A stretch of 64,000 nt of DNA from an uncultured Lachnospiraceae bacterium (GCA_958428365.1 CAUAFT010000001.1:124001-188000); one strand, 5' to 3'; shown: positions 24,764-32,984, numbered from the stretch's first letter. The notes: generated by a model not told the origin, from the sequence alone. Numbers and translations: made by a program.

Positions 24764-26161
24764 TTAAAATGTAAACTTATCTGCGAAGTAGGCATCCAGA
24801 TCCTCGATCTTGATCCTCTCCTGCTCCATGGTGTCACGGTCGCGCACGGTGACAGCTCCGTCCTCCTCTGAATCAAAGTCATAGGTGATACAGAACGGCG
24901 TACCGATCTCGTCCTGACGGCGGTAGCGTTTTCCGATGTTTCCGCGGTCGTCAAATTCGCAGTTGTATTTTTTGGATAACTGGGTAAAGATCTTTTCCGC
25001 ACCCTCGTTTAACTTCTTGGACAATGGAAGCACTCCGATCTTCACAGGCGCCAGAGCCGGATGGAAATGAAGCACAGTTCTCATATCCGGTTTTTCCTCG
25101 GTTCCAATGTTCTCCTCGTCGTAAGCTGCGCAGAGGAACGCCAGTACCACACGGTCCGCTCCAAGGGAAGGCTCGATGACGTATGGGATGTATTTCTCTT
25201 TTTTCTCATCATCAAAATAGCTCATATCCTGACCGGAGGTGTTCTGATGCTGGGTCAGGTCATAATCGGTTCTGTCTGCGATTCCCCAGAGTTCTCCCCA
25301 GCCAAACGGGAATAAAAATTCAAAGTCTGTCGTCGCCTTGCTGTAGAACGCCAGCTCTGCCGGGTCGTGATCTCTCAGGCGAAGTTCCTCCTCTTTCATG
25401 CCAAGGCTCAGTAACCAGTCGCGGCAGAAGGTTCTCCAATATTGGAACCACTCCAGATCCGTTCCCGGCTCACAGAAAAATTCCAGCTCCATCTGCTCAA
25501 ACTCTCTGGTACGGAAGGTAAAGTTGCCAGGGGTGATCTCGTTACGGAAGGACTTACCGATCTGACAGATACCAAAAGGAATCTTCTTTCTGGAAGTTCT
25601 CTGGACATTTTTGAAGTTGACAAAGATACCCTGCGCCGTCTCAGGTCTTAAATACACGGTATTCTTCGCATCCTCAGTAACGCCCTGGAATGTCTTGAAC
25701 ATCAGGTTAAACTGGCGGATATCGGTAAAATTATGTTTTCCGCAGGTCGGACATGGAACGTTGTGCTCCTCGATAAAGTTCTTCATCTGCTCCTGGGACC
25801 ATCCATCTACGGACTCCTCTAAGGTAATTCCATTCTCTTCGGCAAAATCCTCAATGATCTTATCGGCACGGAATCTCTCATGACATTCCTTACAGTCCAT
25901 CAGCGGATCGGAAAATCCGCCGAGATGTCCGGAAGCCACCCAGGTCTGCGGGTTCATTAAGATCGCACAGTCTACGCCCACGTTGTATGGATTCTCCATC
26001 ACGAACTTCTGCCACCATGCTTTTTTTACGTTATTTTTCAATTCCACGCCGAGATTTCCGTAATCCCATGTATTTGCCAGTCCTCCATAGATCTCAGAAC
26101 CCGGATATACGAATCCTCTTGCCTTTGCCAATGCAACAATTTTGTCCATTGTTTTTTCCAT
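24764..26161 (-). CDS. glyS: Glycine--tRNA ligase (one-chain, class II)
   Basis: Charges tRNA-Gly with glycine. 465 residues, the homodimeric (eukaryote/Gram-positive-like) type rather than the two-subunit GlyQ/GlyS form. Visible parts: KARGFVYPGSEIYGGLANTWDYG at the N-terminus, a CxxC zinc-like pair in the insert (CKECHERF, CPTCGKHNFTD), motif 2 (GKSFRNEITP...FRTREFEQME), motif 3 (ADRVVLAFLCAAYDEE) and the C-terminal anticodon-binding domain (DDRGNIGKRYRRQDEIGTPFCI). The start at 26161 has a GAGGAG ribosome site. It follows the lipoprotein gene by 20 bases and shares its promoter; no T-box leader is present. Confidence 0.97.
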   Translation of the reverse strand: MEKTMDKIVALAKARGFVYPGSEIYGGLANTWDYGNLGVELKNNVKKAWWQKFVMENPYNVGVDCAILMNPQTWVASGHLGGFSDPLMDCKECHERFRADKIIEDFAEENGITLEESVDGWSQEQMKNFIEEHNVPCPTCGKHNFTDIRQFNLMFKTFQGVTEDAKNTVYLRPETAQGIFVNFKNVQRTSRKKIPFGICQIGKSFRNEITPGNFTFRTREFEQMELEFFCEPGTDLEWFQYWRTFCRDWLLSLGMKEEELRLRDHDPAELAFYSKATTDFEFLFPFGWGELWGIADRTDYDLTQHQNTSGQDMSYFDDEKKEKYIPYVIEPSLGADRVVLAFLCAAYDEENIGTEEKPDMRTVLHFHPALAPVKIGVLPLSKKLNEGAEKIFTQLSKKYNCEFDDRGNIGKRYRRQDEIGTPFCITYDFDSEEDGAVTVRDRDTMEQERIKIEDLDAYFADKFTF

Positions 26162-26181
26162 TTCTTTTCTCCTCACCTTCT

Positions 26182-26787
26182 TTATTTATAGACAATATAC
26201 GTCAATGATGTGTCGTCTTCATTTTCTTTCTGAATGGACACGGTCTTTTCATCCTTGATCTTCACATCCGTTCTGGAGACAAACGCCACCTTTCCCGGAA
26301 CTTCCACGTCAAGATTCTCGCTGGTCACAACCACCTTGTAGCTGTCGCTTCCCTCTATATTTTTGTCTGTCGCCGTTTTCTTTACCTTCTTATCTTTTAC
26401 CGGATAAAAATCTTCCGCCAGCTCGTAGCCGTCCGCCACTGCCTGAACAACGGTTCCCACATAGAGAGTCTCGTCGTTAAAATCAGAATAGACCTCGGCG
26501 TTATTAAATTTCAGAGTCATGTACGCCTTGCCGTCCTCCACCGAAAAACCGCTGGACTTCACATTCTTTTCCCCGGTATCATCTATGTAATCTTCAACCT
26601 GCCCGTCTACAAAGTCTTCTAATTCTTTTTCATCGTAATAATCTTTGTCAAACTCTTCCGTCACGTTCTCTACGACCTTCCCGCCCTCTTTGATATGTAA
26701 GGTGGTACGGTCCTCCTTGGTCCCGCAGCCGGTCAGCAGCACCATGACTGCCATCGCCGCCAGGCAGACCCCTGTCTGTTTCCTCAT
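26182..26787 (-). CDS. Putative lipoprotein upstream of glyS
   Basis: 201 residues starting with a lipoprotein signal peptide: basic start, hydrophobic core (VCLAAMAVMVLL) and lipobox LTGC near residue 21. The mature part is acidic, with HIKEGGKVVENVTEEFDKDYYD and a predicted beta-rich end (VAFVSRTDVKIKDEKTVSIQ). No named domain is recognised, though similar lipoproteins occur next to glyS in Lachnospiraceae. The second ATG (26787) is chosen because AGGAGG is then six bases away. Its promoter is a strong TTGAAA-17-TATAAT, and glyS follows after 20 bases. Function unknown. Confidence 0.85.
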   Translation of the reverse strand: MRKQTGVCLAAMAVMVLLTGCGTKEDRTTLHIKEGGKVVENVTEEFDKDYYDEKELEDFVDGQVEDYIDDTGEKNVKSSGFSVEDGKAYMTLKFNNAEVYSDFNDETLYVGTVVQAVADGYELAEDFYPVKDKKVKKTATDKNIEGSDSYKVVVTSENLDVEVPGKVAFVSRTDVKIKDEKTVSIQKENEDDTSLTYIVYK

Positions 26788-26828
26788 ATGCATCCTCCTA
26801 CTCTTGCTTTCATATGCGAATCTATCCC

Positions 26829-26857
26829 ATTATACTCTTTTGCCTGCAAAATTTCAA
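26829..26857 (-). promoter_or_regulatory. Promoter of the lipoprotein-glyS unit
   Basis: Minus-strand TTGAAA (26852-26857), 17-base spacer, TATAAT (26829-26834), about 42 bases before the ATG. The spacer contains a 14-base palindrome TTTTGCCTGCAAAA that could hold a regulator. Confidence 0.75.
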
Positions 26858-26959
26858 CCACCCCGTCCCTGTAATTCCTCTGGGAGCCGTCTCAGTGATT
26901 ATGGGCAGACCTGACCCTCTAAATATTGAGGAGCGTCTTTCTATTTATGAGCAGATCTG

Positions 26960-27709
26960 TCAGGAAATACCCTTTAACTCCTCTAACACTTTCAGGGATT
27001 TGAATTTCCGGTCAAGATAGGCATCCATATAGGATCTCAGGATTCTTTGCAGATTGGACAACACCTGGGGAGAGACCTGGAAGGTGTAGAGCTTTTCAAT
27101 CTTGCTGGTGATGATATACTGCATGGTATAAAGGGTGGAAGTATCGATTTTCACCGCTCCCTCCCCATTTCCGCACTCCCCGCAGAGGGTTCCGGCGTAT
27201 TTGGTGGAAAACCAGGTCAGCTCCTCCTCCTTTTTGCACTTTTGGCAGGAGAACACATTGGGATACTCTCCGTTGATGGTCAGCACCTTCAATTCGTAGA
27301 TGCAACGGACCAGAGGATTCAAAAAGGCGTCGCTCTCCAATGCCCTCAAAGACTGATAGAGGAGCTTTAAGAGTTCCTTTTCATTTCCATTTTCCACTGC
27401 ATAGTAATCCGCCAGCTCCAGAAAATAGAAACCATAATAGGCGGCTTCCAAATCTTCCGCCAGTTCCCTGAAATAATTGGAGATATCCGCCTTTGCCACC
27501 GTATATGTACTTCTGCCCTCATACAGCTCAAACTGTCCAAAGGAGAATGGATTGGTGGCGGCGAGCAGTTGGGAGTTCGGTCTCCTCGCTCCCCTTGCAA
27601 ACGCCGTGATCTTTCCTCTTTCCTTTGTGAGCAATGTGATTCTCTTATCGTAGTCCCCTATGGGTATCACTGACAGCACCATGCCGGTCAGCACCAGATT
27701 CTGCCCCAT
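26960..27709 (-). CDS. recO: DNA repair protein RecO
   Basis: Loads RecA on single-stranded DNA together with RecF/RecR. About 249 residues from the ATG at 27709, which gives the family start (GQNLVLTGMVLSVIPIGDYDK). The N-terminal OB fold includes LTKERGKITAFARGARRPNS; the helical part has FYFLELADYY; and the zinc site is CQKC...CGEC. An in-frame extension 16 codons upstream has no family similarity. The start overlaps the preceding YqzL-like frame by 65 bases. It stands in an era-yqzL-recO order typical of Firmicutes. Confidence 0.94.
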   Translation of the reverse strand: MGQNLVLTGMVLSVIPIGDYDKRITLLTKERGKITAFARGARRPNSQLLAATNPFSFGQFELYEGRSTYTVAKADISNYFRELAEDLEAAYYGFYFLELADYYAVENGNEKELLKLLYQSLRALESDAFLNPLVRCIYELKVLTINGEYPNVFSCQKCKKEEELTWFSTKYAGTLCGECGNGEGAVKIDTSTLYTMQYIITSKIEKLYTFQVSPQVLSNLQRILRSYMDAYLDRKFKSLKVLEELKGIS

Positions 27710-27827
27710 GTCTCGCTGCACCTCTTGCCTTCTGTTCACTATCCGCCATTTTTTCAATCATCTTATATGCCAGATAGTCCGTGACTTTTCCTGTACTTAT
27801 GAATTGTTTCCAGGTTTCCTCTCCCAT
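27645..27827 (-). CDS. YqzL-like small protein
   Basis: 60-residue product starting MGEETWKQFISTGKVTDYLAYKMIEK, which resembles YqzL, a short protein encoded between era and recO in Firmicutes (usual pattern: W near residue 6, TGxxxxYLxxK). A GGGGGA ribosome site lies before the ATG. The C-terminal third (after about residue 38) is Arg/Gly/His-rich and lies inside the overlapping recO frame, so it may be fortuitous extension. Position between era and recO is the strongest support. Function unknown. Confidence 0.6.
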   Translation of the reverse strand: MGEETWKQFISTGKVTDYLAYKMIEKMADSEQKARGAARHGAESGADRHGAVSDTHRGLR

Positions 27828-27909
27828 GAAAATTCCCCCTTACCGGCTTATTGCCTTCCTTATTAGAATTTCCATGAAGCCTCTTCCTATACCAGCAAAA
27901 AATTACCAG

Positions 27910-28818
27910 TTACATTTCGTCCTGTCTGTAACCGAAGTTTTTCATCAAAAAATCGCTGTCCCGCCAGTCTTTTTTTACCTTGACCCAGAGCTGGAGATTG
28001 ACCTTGGCATCTAACATCCTCTCCATCTCAAAGCGGGCGTTGCTTCCGATCTTTTTCAACATGCTTCCGCCCTTGCCGATGATGATTCCCTTGTGGGAAT
28101 CCTTTTCACAGACAATGGTAGCGTCGATATCCATGATTTTTTTCCCTTTGCGCTTCTTCATACTGTCCACAGACACGGCGATTCCGTGGGGGATCTCCTC
28201 GTTCAGGGCATGGAGCGCCTTTTCCCGGATGATCTCCGCCACGATCTGGCGTTCCGGCTGATCCGTAACCGTGTCCTCATCGTAGAACTGTGGTCCGTAG
28301 GGCAGATATTTGAAAATCAGATCCACCAAAATGTCCGTATTCTGTCCCCTTAAGGCGGACAGGGGCACGATCTCTGCAAAGTCATAGACCTTGCGGTAGG
28401 TGTCGATATATTCCAGCACCTTTTCTTTTTCCACCGTATCCACCTTGTTGATGACCAGGATGACCGGGGTGTTGACGCGCTGTAATTTTTCAATGATATG
28501 CTGCTCTCCAGCTCCGATAAAGTTGCTTGGCTCCACCAGCCAGAGTACGCAGTCCACCTCGTTGAGAGTCTTTTCCGCCACGTTGACCATGTATTCTCCC
28601 AGCTTATTTTTCGCCTTATGGATTCCCGGAGTGTCCAAAAAAACGATCTGTCCCTTGTCCATGTCCGTGTAAACAGTCTGGATACGGTTTCTCGTAGTCT
28701 GAGGTTTATTGGATGTGATTGCGATCTTCTGTCCGATCAGATGATTCATAAGGGTAGATTTTCCAACATTTGGACGTCCGATGATCGTTACGAATCCGGA
28801 TTTAAAATTTTCGTTCAT
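27910..28818 (-). CDS. era: GTPase Era
   Basis: Essential GTPase that binds the 3' end of 16S rRNA during 30S maturation. 302 residues. G motifs: GRPNVGKST (G1), DTPGIHKAKNKLG (G3 and following), NKVD (G4) and SAL (G5). The C-terminal KH domain has GIIIGKGGSMLKKIGSNAR and ends KVKKDWRDSDFLMKNFGY. The start at 28818 is preferred because GAGGAG lies seven bases upstream; a frame extension of 20 codons reads through a repeat-containing stretch. Downstream are the YqzL-like gene and recO. Confidence 0.97.
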   Translation of the reverse strand: MNENFKSGFVTIIGRPNVGKSTLMNHLIGQKIAITSNKPQTTRNRIQTVYTDMDKGQIVFLDTPGIHKAKNKLGEYMVNVAEKTLNEVDCVLWLVEPSNFIGAGEQHIIEKLQRVNTPVILVINKVDTVEKEKVLEYIDTYRKVYDFAEIVPLSALRGQNTDILVDLIFKYLPYGPQFYDEDTVTDQPERQIVAEIIREKALHALNEEIPHGIAVSVDSMKKRKGKKIMDIDATIVCEKDSHKGIIIGKGGSMLKKIGSNARFEMERMLDAKVNLQLWVKVKKDWRDSDFLMKNFGYRQDEM

Positions 28819-28838
28819 TTTTACTCCTCTTCTATGTA

Positions 28839-28942
28839 GCAATGCCCAAAGGGCATTACAATTATAGAGCAAAGCCATTTAGAATCCAGCTTACGCCGGA
28901 TGGGCTTTGCGCAGGCAATGCCCCTAAAGACATTACAATTAA
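28839..28942. repeat. Repeat and hairpin cluster between era and the M16C peptidase gene
   Basis: Two similar units, GCAATGCCC..ATTACAATTA, lie at 28839-28864 and 28915-28942; the first contains the palindrome AATGCCCaaaGGGCATT. Between them GCAAAGCC (28869-28876) and GGCTTTGC (28903-28910) form a hairpin. The second unit covers the stop codon of the peptidase gene. It may end peptidase transcription. Confidence 0.6.
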
Positions 28943-31857
28943 TAAAGGTCTTTTAGTTCCATAAACATTTCCTCTTCCGAGCGCAGGGTCTCCTCATTTC
29001 CGATGACACAGAGGTTCTGTTCCTTTAAGACAGCGCTAACCAATGGTGCAAGGGCGCGGATGTCCTCTGCTTCTGCCGTAAGCACCTCATCCCGCTCTCT
29101 CTGTAAATCCTCCTCGCTCACATGACCCAGGCAGGAAATAAGAGAGCGTCTTCCTCTGGCTGACGGACCAAGCGGGGTGTCCATCTCGCTGACGGTTCCG
29201 ATGATGTATTTTGTCATATCTCTCTCGTCCGCCTTAAAGCCCTCCAGATACTCAGGAATATGCTCGTAAATCTCGTTGGTCGCCTTCAGATTCGGATCCC
29301 GGTAAGAAGCGAAGTAAGCATCCCCGTTTCTTCCAAATCCGCTCATGCAGCCATAGGCTCCGCCCTTTACACGAATGTTGATCCAGAGATAGTCGTAGCC
29401 CATGATTACTTTTAAAATCCGTAGTGTTCCTTTATAGGAATACCCCTCTTTCACGAAGTTGCCGGCACGGGAGACGTACTGCACCTTAGAGGCATCCAAA
29501 AATCCCTCGTTCTTTTTCTCACAGAGAATACTCTGCTTTTTGACCTCTCCTTTTACCGGATAGAGAGCGTTCGCAAATTCCTTCAATTCCTGCTCCATGA
29601 ACTCCACTCCGTCCTTTGAGGTCACATTGAGCATGAGACGTTCTTTTACGAAGATTTCCTCCACAAGGCGTTTTAAGGTGTCCTTTAACCTCTCCTTTTT
29701 CTCTTCAAAATGTTCTTCCAGATCTGCAATGACTTTATAGAGCGCAATTCCGTTGGTCAGATCGTTCAGCTTCGCTGTCTTAGAGAAATAGGACATGGCC
29801 CGCATGGCGGAAACGGAATGTCCCATGGAACCCATCGCCATCTGAAGTCTGGACTTGCTCTCCGCAATGATCTCATAGAGTCTTCGGTCGTCCTCCAGAT
29901 CGGAGCGGCAGAGAATCTCCTTCACCAGTCCGATGGCGGTGGCGGTCTTTTCTTTCAAAAACTTCGTGCGCACCTCAAATTTCAGGCTGTATTCATCGGC
30001 ATTTTTCGTATCGGCTGTGATTAAGATACTGTTATTGATGCCTCCGGTATGGAGATTGATCTCATTGGACAGATCCGCATAACCGTAATGCTCCGTATCC
30101 ACATAGCCCAGAACCGCCTTTAAGATTCCCACATAGGGCAGATCCTCCTCTCTGATATGCCGGATATCGAAAAGAAAATCCACATACTGGATACCGCTGG
30201 TGAAAATATCGTGATAGAGTGCCGGGATTCCAGCCACACGTTTTTCCTCGTTGGTCAATCCCAGGATCTCTTTTTTCAGATCTTCCCGTTTCAGAAGCGG
30301 AATCTTTTCCAAATCCTCTTTTGGCGATGGTTCCTCCTGGTATGCCTTTAAATGCTTTGTATCATCAATTAATTTTTGAATCTCTTCTTTATTCAGGGAC
30401 GCCTTGTATGCTCCCAGCTTTTCTTCCAGCTCTTTCTCGGTCTTTGCATTCAGTCCTCTCTCCGGTCTGGTGATCACAACGGAGACGTGGGTGTTATCCA
30501 AAAGATATTTTTGTACCAGATCCTCAAAATATCCTGTTTCCACCTGTTTTTTCAAAAATGCAAAGGTCTCGATGGCTTCAATATGCATAAACGGCTGAGC
30601 CTCGTCGTAGATCCAACTGTCCAGACATTGCAGTCCATACATCAATCCCTTTGGATAGTGTCCAAAATCCGCCTCACGGAACTTGAACTCCATGCTGTTG
30701 ATGCCTGCTAAAAGCGTCTTTTTGTTGATTCCGGCGCTTACCGCATCCTCAAGAACCTTTCGGATCACACGGACAAATTCCTCTTTCTGGCTCTCATTGG
30801 CATTTTTTGCAATAACAGAGAAAATCGGCTGATAGATTCCATTGTCATAGGAACCCATGATGTCCTTTCCAATTCCTGCATCCAGCAGCGCTTTTTTCAG
30901 AGGGGCGCCCGGCGCGTTCAAAAGGGCATAGTCCAGGATCTCAAATGCAAGATAAAGTTCTTTGTCCAATACCTTGCCGATCACCGTGTTGTAGGATAAG
31001 TAAGTATTGTTTTCCAACGGCTCGCTGCTGACAACCGGATAGGAAAAAGCAACCTCCACAGGCTTTTCAAATGCCTCCTGCTCCTTCACCGCCGAGTCCA
31101 ATGAGATCGCGTCATACTTGCTTAAGTACTGTTCATCGATCCATTCCAGTTTTTCCGCCATATCCATATTTCCATAGAGATAGATATAGGAATTACTCGG
31201 ATGATAATAACGGCTGTGGAAATCCAGATAATCCTCATAGGTCAGATCCGGGATATAGAGCGGATCTCCTCCCGACTCATTTCCATAGGTATTATCCGGA
31301 AAAAGGGAGTTCAGGATGCTTCTCTCCAACACACTCTCCGGGGAGGAAAAAGCCCCCTTCATCTCATTGTAAACGACACCGTTTAATGTGATCGGAGCGT
31401 CCTCGCTCTCCAGCTCGTAATGCCATCCCTCCTGTTTGAAGATCTCTTCATGCTGATAGATGTTCGGATGAAAGACAGCGTCCAGATAAACGTCCATCAG
31501 GTTCTGAAAATCCTTATCATTACAGCTTGCAACGGGATAGACGGTCTTATCCGGATAGGTCATGGCGTTCAAAAAGGTGTTCAGGGAGCCTTTTGCAAGC
31601 TCTACGAAGGGATCCTTCACCGGAAATTTTTCGGAACCGCAGAGGACGGTGTGTTCCACGATGTGGGCGACTCCTGTGCTGTCCTTTGGCGGGGTACGAA
31701 AGCCGATGTAGAATACTTTGTTTTCGTCGTCGTTTTGGATCAGGGCGATTTTGGCTCCTGTTTTTTTGTGGAGCAGTCTATAGCCGATGGAGTTTAGGTC
31801 CTGTAGGGGTCTTTGTTCTAATAGTTCGTATGCTGGTAGTGTGTCTAGGTTTTTCAT
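28939..31857 (-). CDS. Insulinase-family metallopeptidase (M16C, PreP/Cym1 type)
   Basis: Large zinc peptidase of 972 residues that should degrade peptides in the cytoplasm; no signal peptide is visible. The inverted zinc motif HIVEH is near residue 65 in HIVEHTVLCGSEKFPVKDPF, followed by NEMKGAFSSPE with the downstream glutamate ligand. The length and the four-domain layout (two active-half and two inactive-half repeats) fit the M16C/presequence-protease group. The C-terminal half has NLKATNEIYEHIPEYLEGF and ends FMELKDLY. It lies directly before era with only a repeat-rich 120-base gap. The gap upstream is the repeat-rich region at 31.9-32.6 kb. Confidence 0.95.
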   Translation of the reverse strand: MKNLDTLPAYELLEQRPLQDLNSIGYRLLHKKTGAKIALIQNDDENKVFYIGFRTPPKDSTGVAHIVEHTVLCGSEKFPVKDPFVELAKGSLNTFLNAMTYPDKTVYPVASCNDKDFQNLMDVYLDAVFHPNIYQHEEIFKQEGWHYELESEDAPITLNGVVYNEMKGAFSSPESVLERSILNSLFPDNTYGNESGGDPLYIPDLTYEDYLDFHSRYYHPSNSYIYLYGNMDMAEKLEWIDEQYLSKYDAISLDSAVKEQEAFEKPVEVAFSYPVVSSEPLENNTYLSYNTVIGKVLDKELYLAFEILDYALLNAPGAPLKKALLDAGIGKDIMGSYDNGIYQPIFSVIAKNANESQKEEFVRVIRKVLEDAVSAGINKKTLLAGINSMEFKFREADFGHYPKGLMYGLQCLDSWIYDEAQPFMHIEAIETFAFLKKQVETGYFEDLVQKYLLDNTHVSVVITRPERGLNAKTEKELEEKLGAYKASLNKEEIQKLIDDTKHLKAYQEEPSPKEDLEKIPLLKREDLKKEILGLTNEEKRVAGIPALYHDIFTSGIQYVDFLFDIRHIREEDLPYVGILKAVLGYVDTEHYGYADLSNEINLHTGGINNSILITADTKNADEYSLKFEVRTKFLKEKTATAIGLVKEILCRSDLEDDRRLYEIIAESKSRLQMAMGSMGHSVSAMRAMSYFSKTAKLNDLTNGIALYKVIADLEEHFEEKKERLKDTLKRLVEEIFVKERLMLNVTSKDGVEFMEQELKEFANALYPVKGEVKKQSILCEKKNEGFLDASKVQYVSRAGNFVKEGYSYKGTLRILKVIMGYDYLWINIRVKGGAYGCMSGFGRNGDAYFASYRDPNLKATNEIYEHIPEYLEGFKADERDMTKYIIGTVSEMDTPLGPSARGRRSLISCLGHVSEEDLQRERDEVLTAEAEDIRALAPLVSAVLKEQNLCVIGNEETLRSEEEMFMELKDLY

Positions 31858-31972
31858 TTAGGTCTCCTTTTCTTGTTTTTGGAATGTATTTGAATGTTTT
31901 TGATTTTTTGTGTTTTGTTGTTAATTTTTGTGAGTGGTTACTTTTTTTAATGGGGGCTCGGAAGTGTTGGGT

Positions 31973-32127
31973 GGGGGATTTTGTAACAATGATCTGCTCA
32001 TCCCCTCGGCTGAACATTCCAAGGAGCCTCTGAAAGCGAAAATTGTGTCAGCAGAGGCTTCCACAATTTTTGAGTCTCCTTTCCATAGCCTCGAAGGGAT
32101 TCCCATATCATTGTTACAAAATCCCCC
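31973..32127. repeat. Large inverted-repeat element A
   Basis: A 21-base perfect inverted repeat (left arm 31973-31993, starting GGGGGATTTTGTAACA; right arm 32107-32127) encloses 113 bases. Inside are further pairs, GCCTCTG/CAGAGGC and AAAATTGTG/CACAATTTT, so the whole 155 bases can fold into one branched hairpin. Confidence 0.8.
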
Positions 32128-32167
32128 TATCAACTCTTTGGGAGCTGATGGTAGGGAGAATGATTGC

Positions 32168-32338
32168 CAGACTCTGGAGTCGATTAGCAGAATGATTTTC
32201 TCTAAACTCTGGAAGTCGCTTGGCGAAACATTTCTCGCCAAACTTTGGATGTCGCTTGGTGGAACATTTCTCGCCAATCTTTGGAAGTCACTTGGCAGAA
32301 CATTTCTCGCCAATCTTTGGACATCCCTTGGCAGAACA
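32168..32338. repeat. 36-base tandem repeat, hairpin in each unit
   Basis: Units at 32204-32239, 32240-32275, 32276-32311 and a partial unit at 32312-32338; a degenerate unit at 32168-32203 precedes them. The core is CTTTGGAAGTCGCTTGGC then GAACATTTCTCGCCAA. TTGGCGA and TCGCCAA inside one unit can pair. No spacers separate units. Confidence 0.85.
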
Positions 32339-32376
32339 AACCATTCCCTCAGGAAGCACGTTGGTCATTCGCGAAG

Positions 32377-32594
32377 CCGGAATGGATGCAGGGCGCATTG
32401 TGACTTGCGTGGATATTAGATTTTCTTAGGGTTCTGAACAATGTCAGCAATTCCCGGACAGGACGTCCGGGAAAGGCTTATCCGCCACGGATGGCGGTTA
32501 TAAGCCGTTTGCGTCCGTGCCCGATAACCTGCCCAGAACTCTTAGAAAATCTTATATCCTAAGCACGGAACAATGCGCCCTGCATCCATTCCGG
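32377..32594. repeat. Large inverted-repeat element B
   Basis: A 25-base perfect terminal inverted repeat (32377-32401 and 32570-32594; starts CCGGAATGGATGCAGG) is continued inward by about 30 imperfectly paired bases. The centre holds two tight hairpins: TTCCCGGAC/GTCCGGGAA at 32451-32473 and GGCTTAT/ATAAGCC enclosing CCGCC/GGCGG at about 32475-32503. Confidence 0.85.
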
Positions 32595-32628
32595 CCCCCC
32601 GAATCCCAACTCTTCCCCTCCCCACAAA

Positions 32629-32660
32629 GAAAAAAGGGTGTACATCCACACCCTCTTTTG
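32629..32660 (-). terminator. Intrinsic terminator of the cold-shock gene
   Basis: On the minus strand AGGGTGT and ACACCCT pair around a six-base loop and are followed by six T residues, about 35 bases after the stop codon. Confidence 0.9.
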
Positions 32661-32693
32661 GTTACTATTCCCAATTCCAATTCAATTTATGAA

Positions 32694-32897
32694 TTACCCC
32701 AAACGAACAACATTCGCCGCCTGCGGTCCTTTTTCACCTTCTACAACTTCAAACTCAACGTTTTCTCCGTCCTTCAGTTCTTTGAAACCGTCCATGTTCA
32801 AAGCGGAAAAATGTACGAATACATCCTTTCCCTCTTCATCAGAAATAAATCCATAACCTTTTTTGGCATTAAACCATTTTACTGTTCCCTGCTGCAT
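32694..32897 (-). CDS. csp: Cold-shock protein (CspA family)
   Basis: 67-residue single cold-shock domain that binds single-stranded RNA and DNA and melts RNA structure. RNP1 (KKGYGFI) and RNP2 (DVFVHFSAL) are intact, the start is the usual GTVKWFNAKKGYGF block, and the end is GPQAANVVRLG. Ribosome site AGGAGG precedes the ATG. It is a single-gene unit: a TTGACG-17-TAAAAT promoter upstream and a strong terminator downstream. Which paralogue (CspA/B/C/D) it is cannot be decided from one copy. Confidence 0.97.
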   Translation of the reverse strand: MQQGTVKWFNAKKGYGFISDEEGKDVFVHFSALNMDGFKELKDGENVEFEVVEGEKGPQAANVVRLG

Positions 32898-32955
32898 AAA
32901 AACTTCCTCCTAAATACATTGAAAATCCCTTCCCCAAGGGTCTATTTACTGTCTT

Positions 32956-32984
32956 ATTTTAGCATGATTTCCAGGTTTCGTCAA
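32956..32984 (-). promoter_or_regulatory. Promoter of the cold-shock gene
   Basis: Minus-strand TTGACG (32979-32984), 17-base spacer, TAAAAT (32956-32961). The leader would be about 50 bases. Confidence 0.7.

Larger units (their letters stand above)
31858..32693. other. Gene-free stretch rich in inverted and tandem repeats
   Basis: 836 bases between the M16C gene and the cold-shock gene. Frames of 130-160 codons are open on both strands, but they overlap each other, cross the repeats and encode repetitive peptide (LWKSLGxTFLA), so I do not call genes. It contains hairpin element A (31973-32127), a 36-base tandem repeat (32168-32338), hairpin element B (32377-32594) and the cold-shock terminator (32629-32660), each listed separately. 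Confidence 0.75.

Noticed and set aside
26162..26181. Glycine T-box leader at glyS
   Set aside because: Only 20 bases separate glyS from the upstream lipoprotein gene, and the leader of that gene is about 40 bases, too short for a T-box.
26880..27020. Short plus-strand frame with a coding-like peptide (GRPDPLNIEERLSIYEQI)
   Set aside because: It runs into the antisense of recO, lacks a ribosome site and is not recognised; probably chance.
31921..32313. Minus-strand open frame of 130 codons across the repeat region
   Set aside because: Same reasons: it is the mirror of the tandem repeat and of hairpin A, and contains LLQNPP-type segments created by the inverted repeat arms.
32168..32338. CRISPR array
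   Set aside because: Units of 36 bases follow each other directly without spacers, and no cas genes are present.
31934..32419. Plus-strand open frame of 161 codons across the repeat region
   Set aside because: It crosses both hairpin arms and the 36-base tandem repeat, has repetitive low-information peptide and no family similarity, and another frame is open on the opposite strand. Open only because the repeat period is divisible by three.
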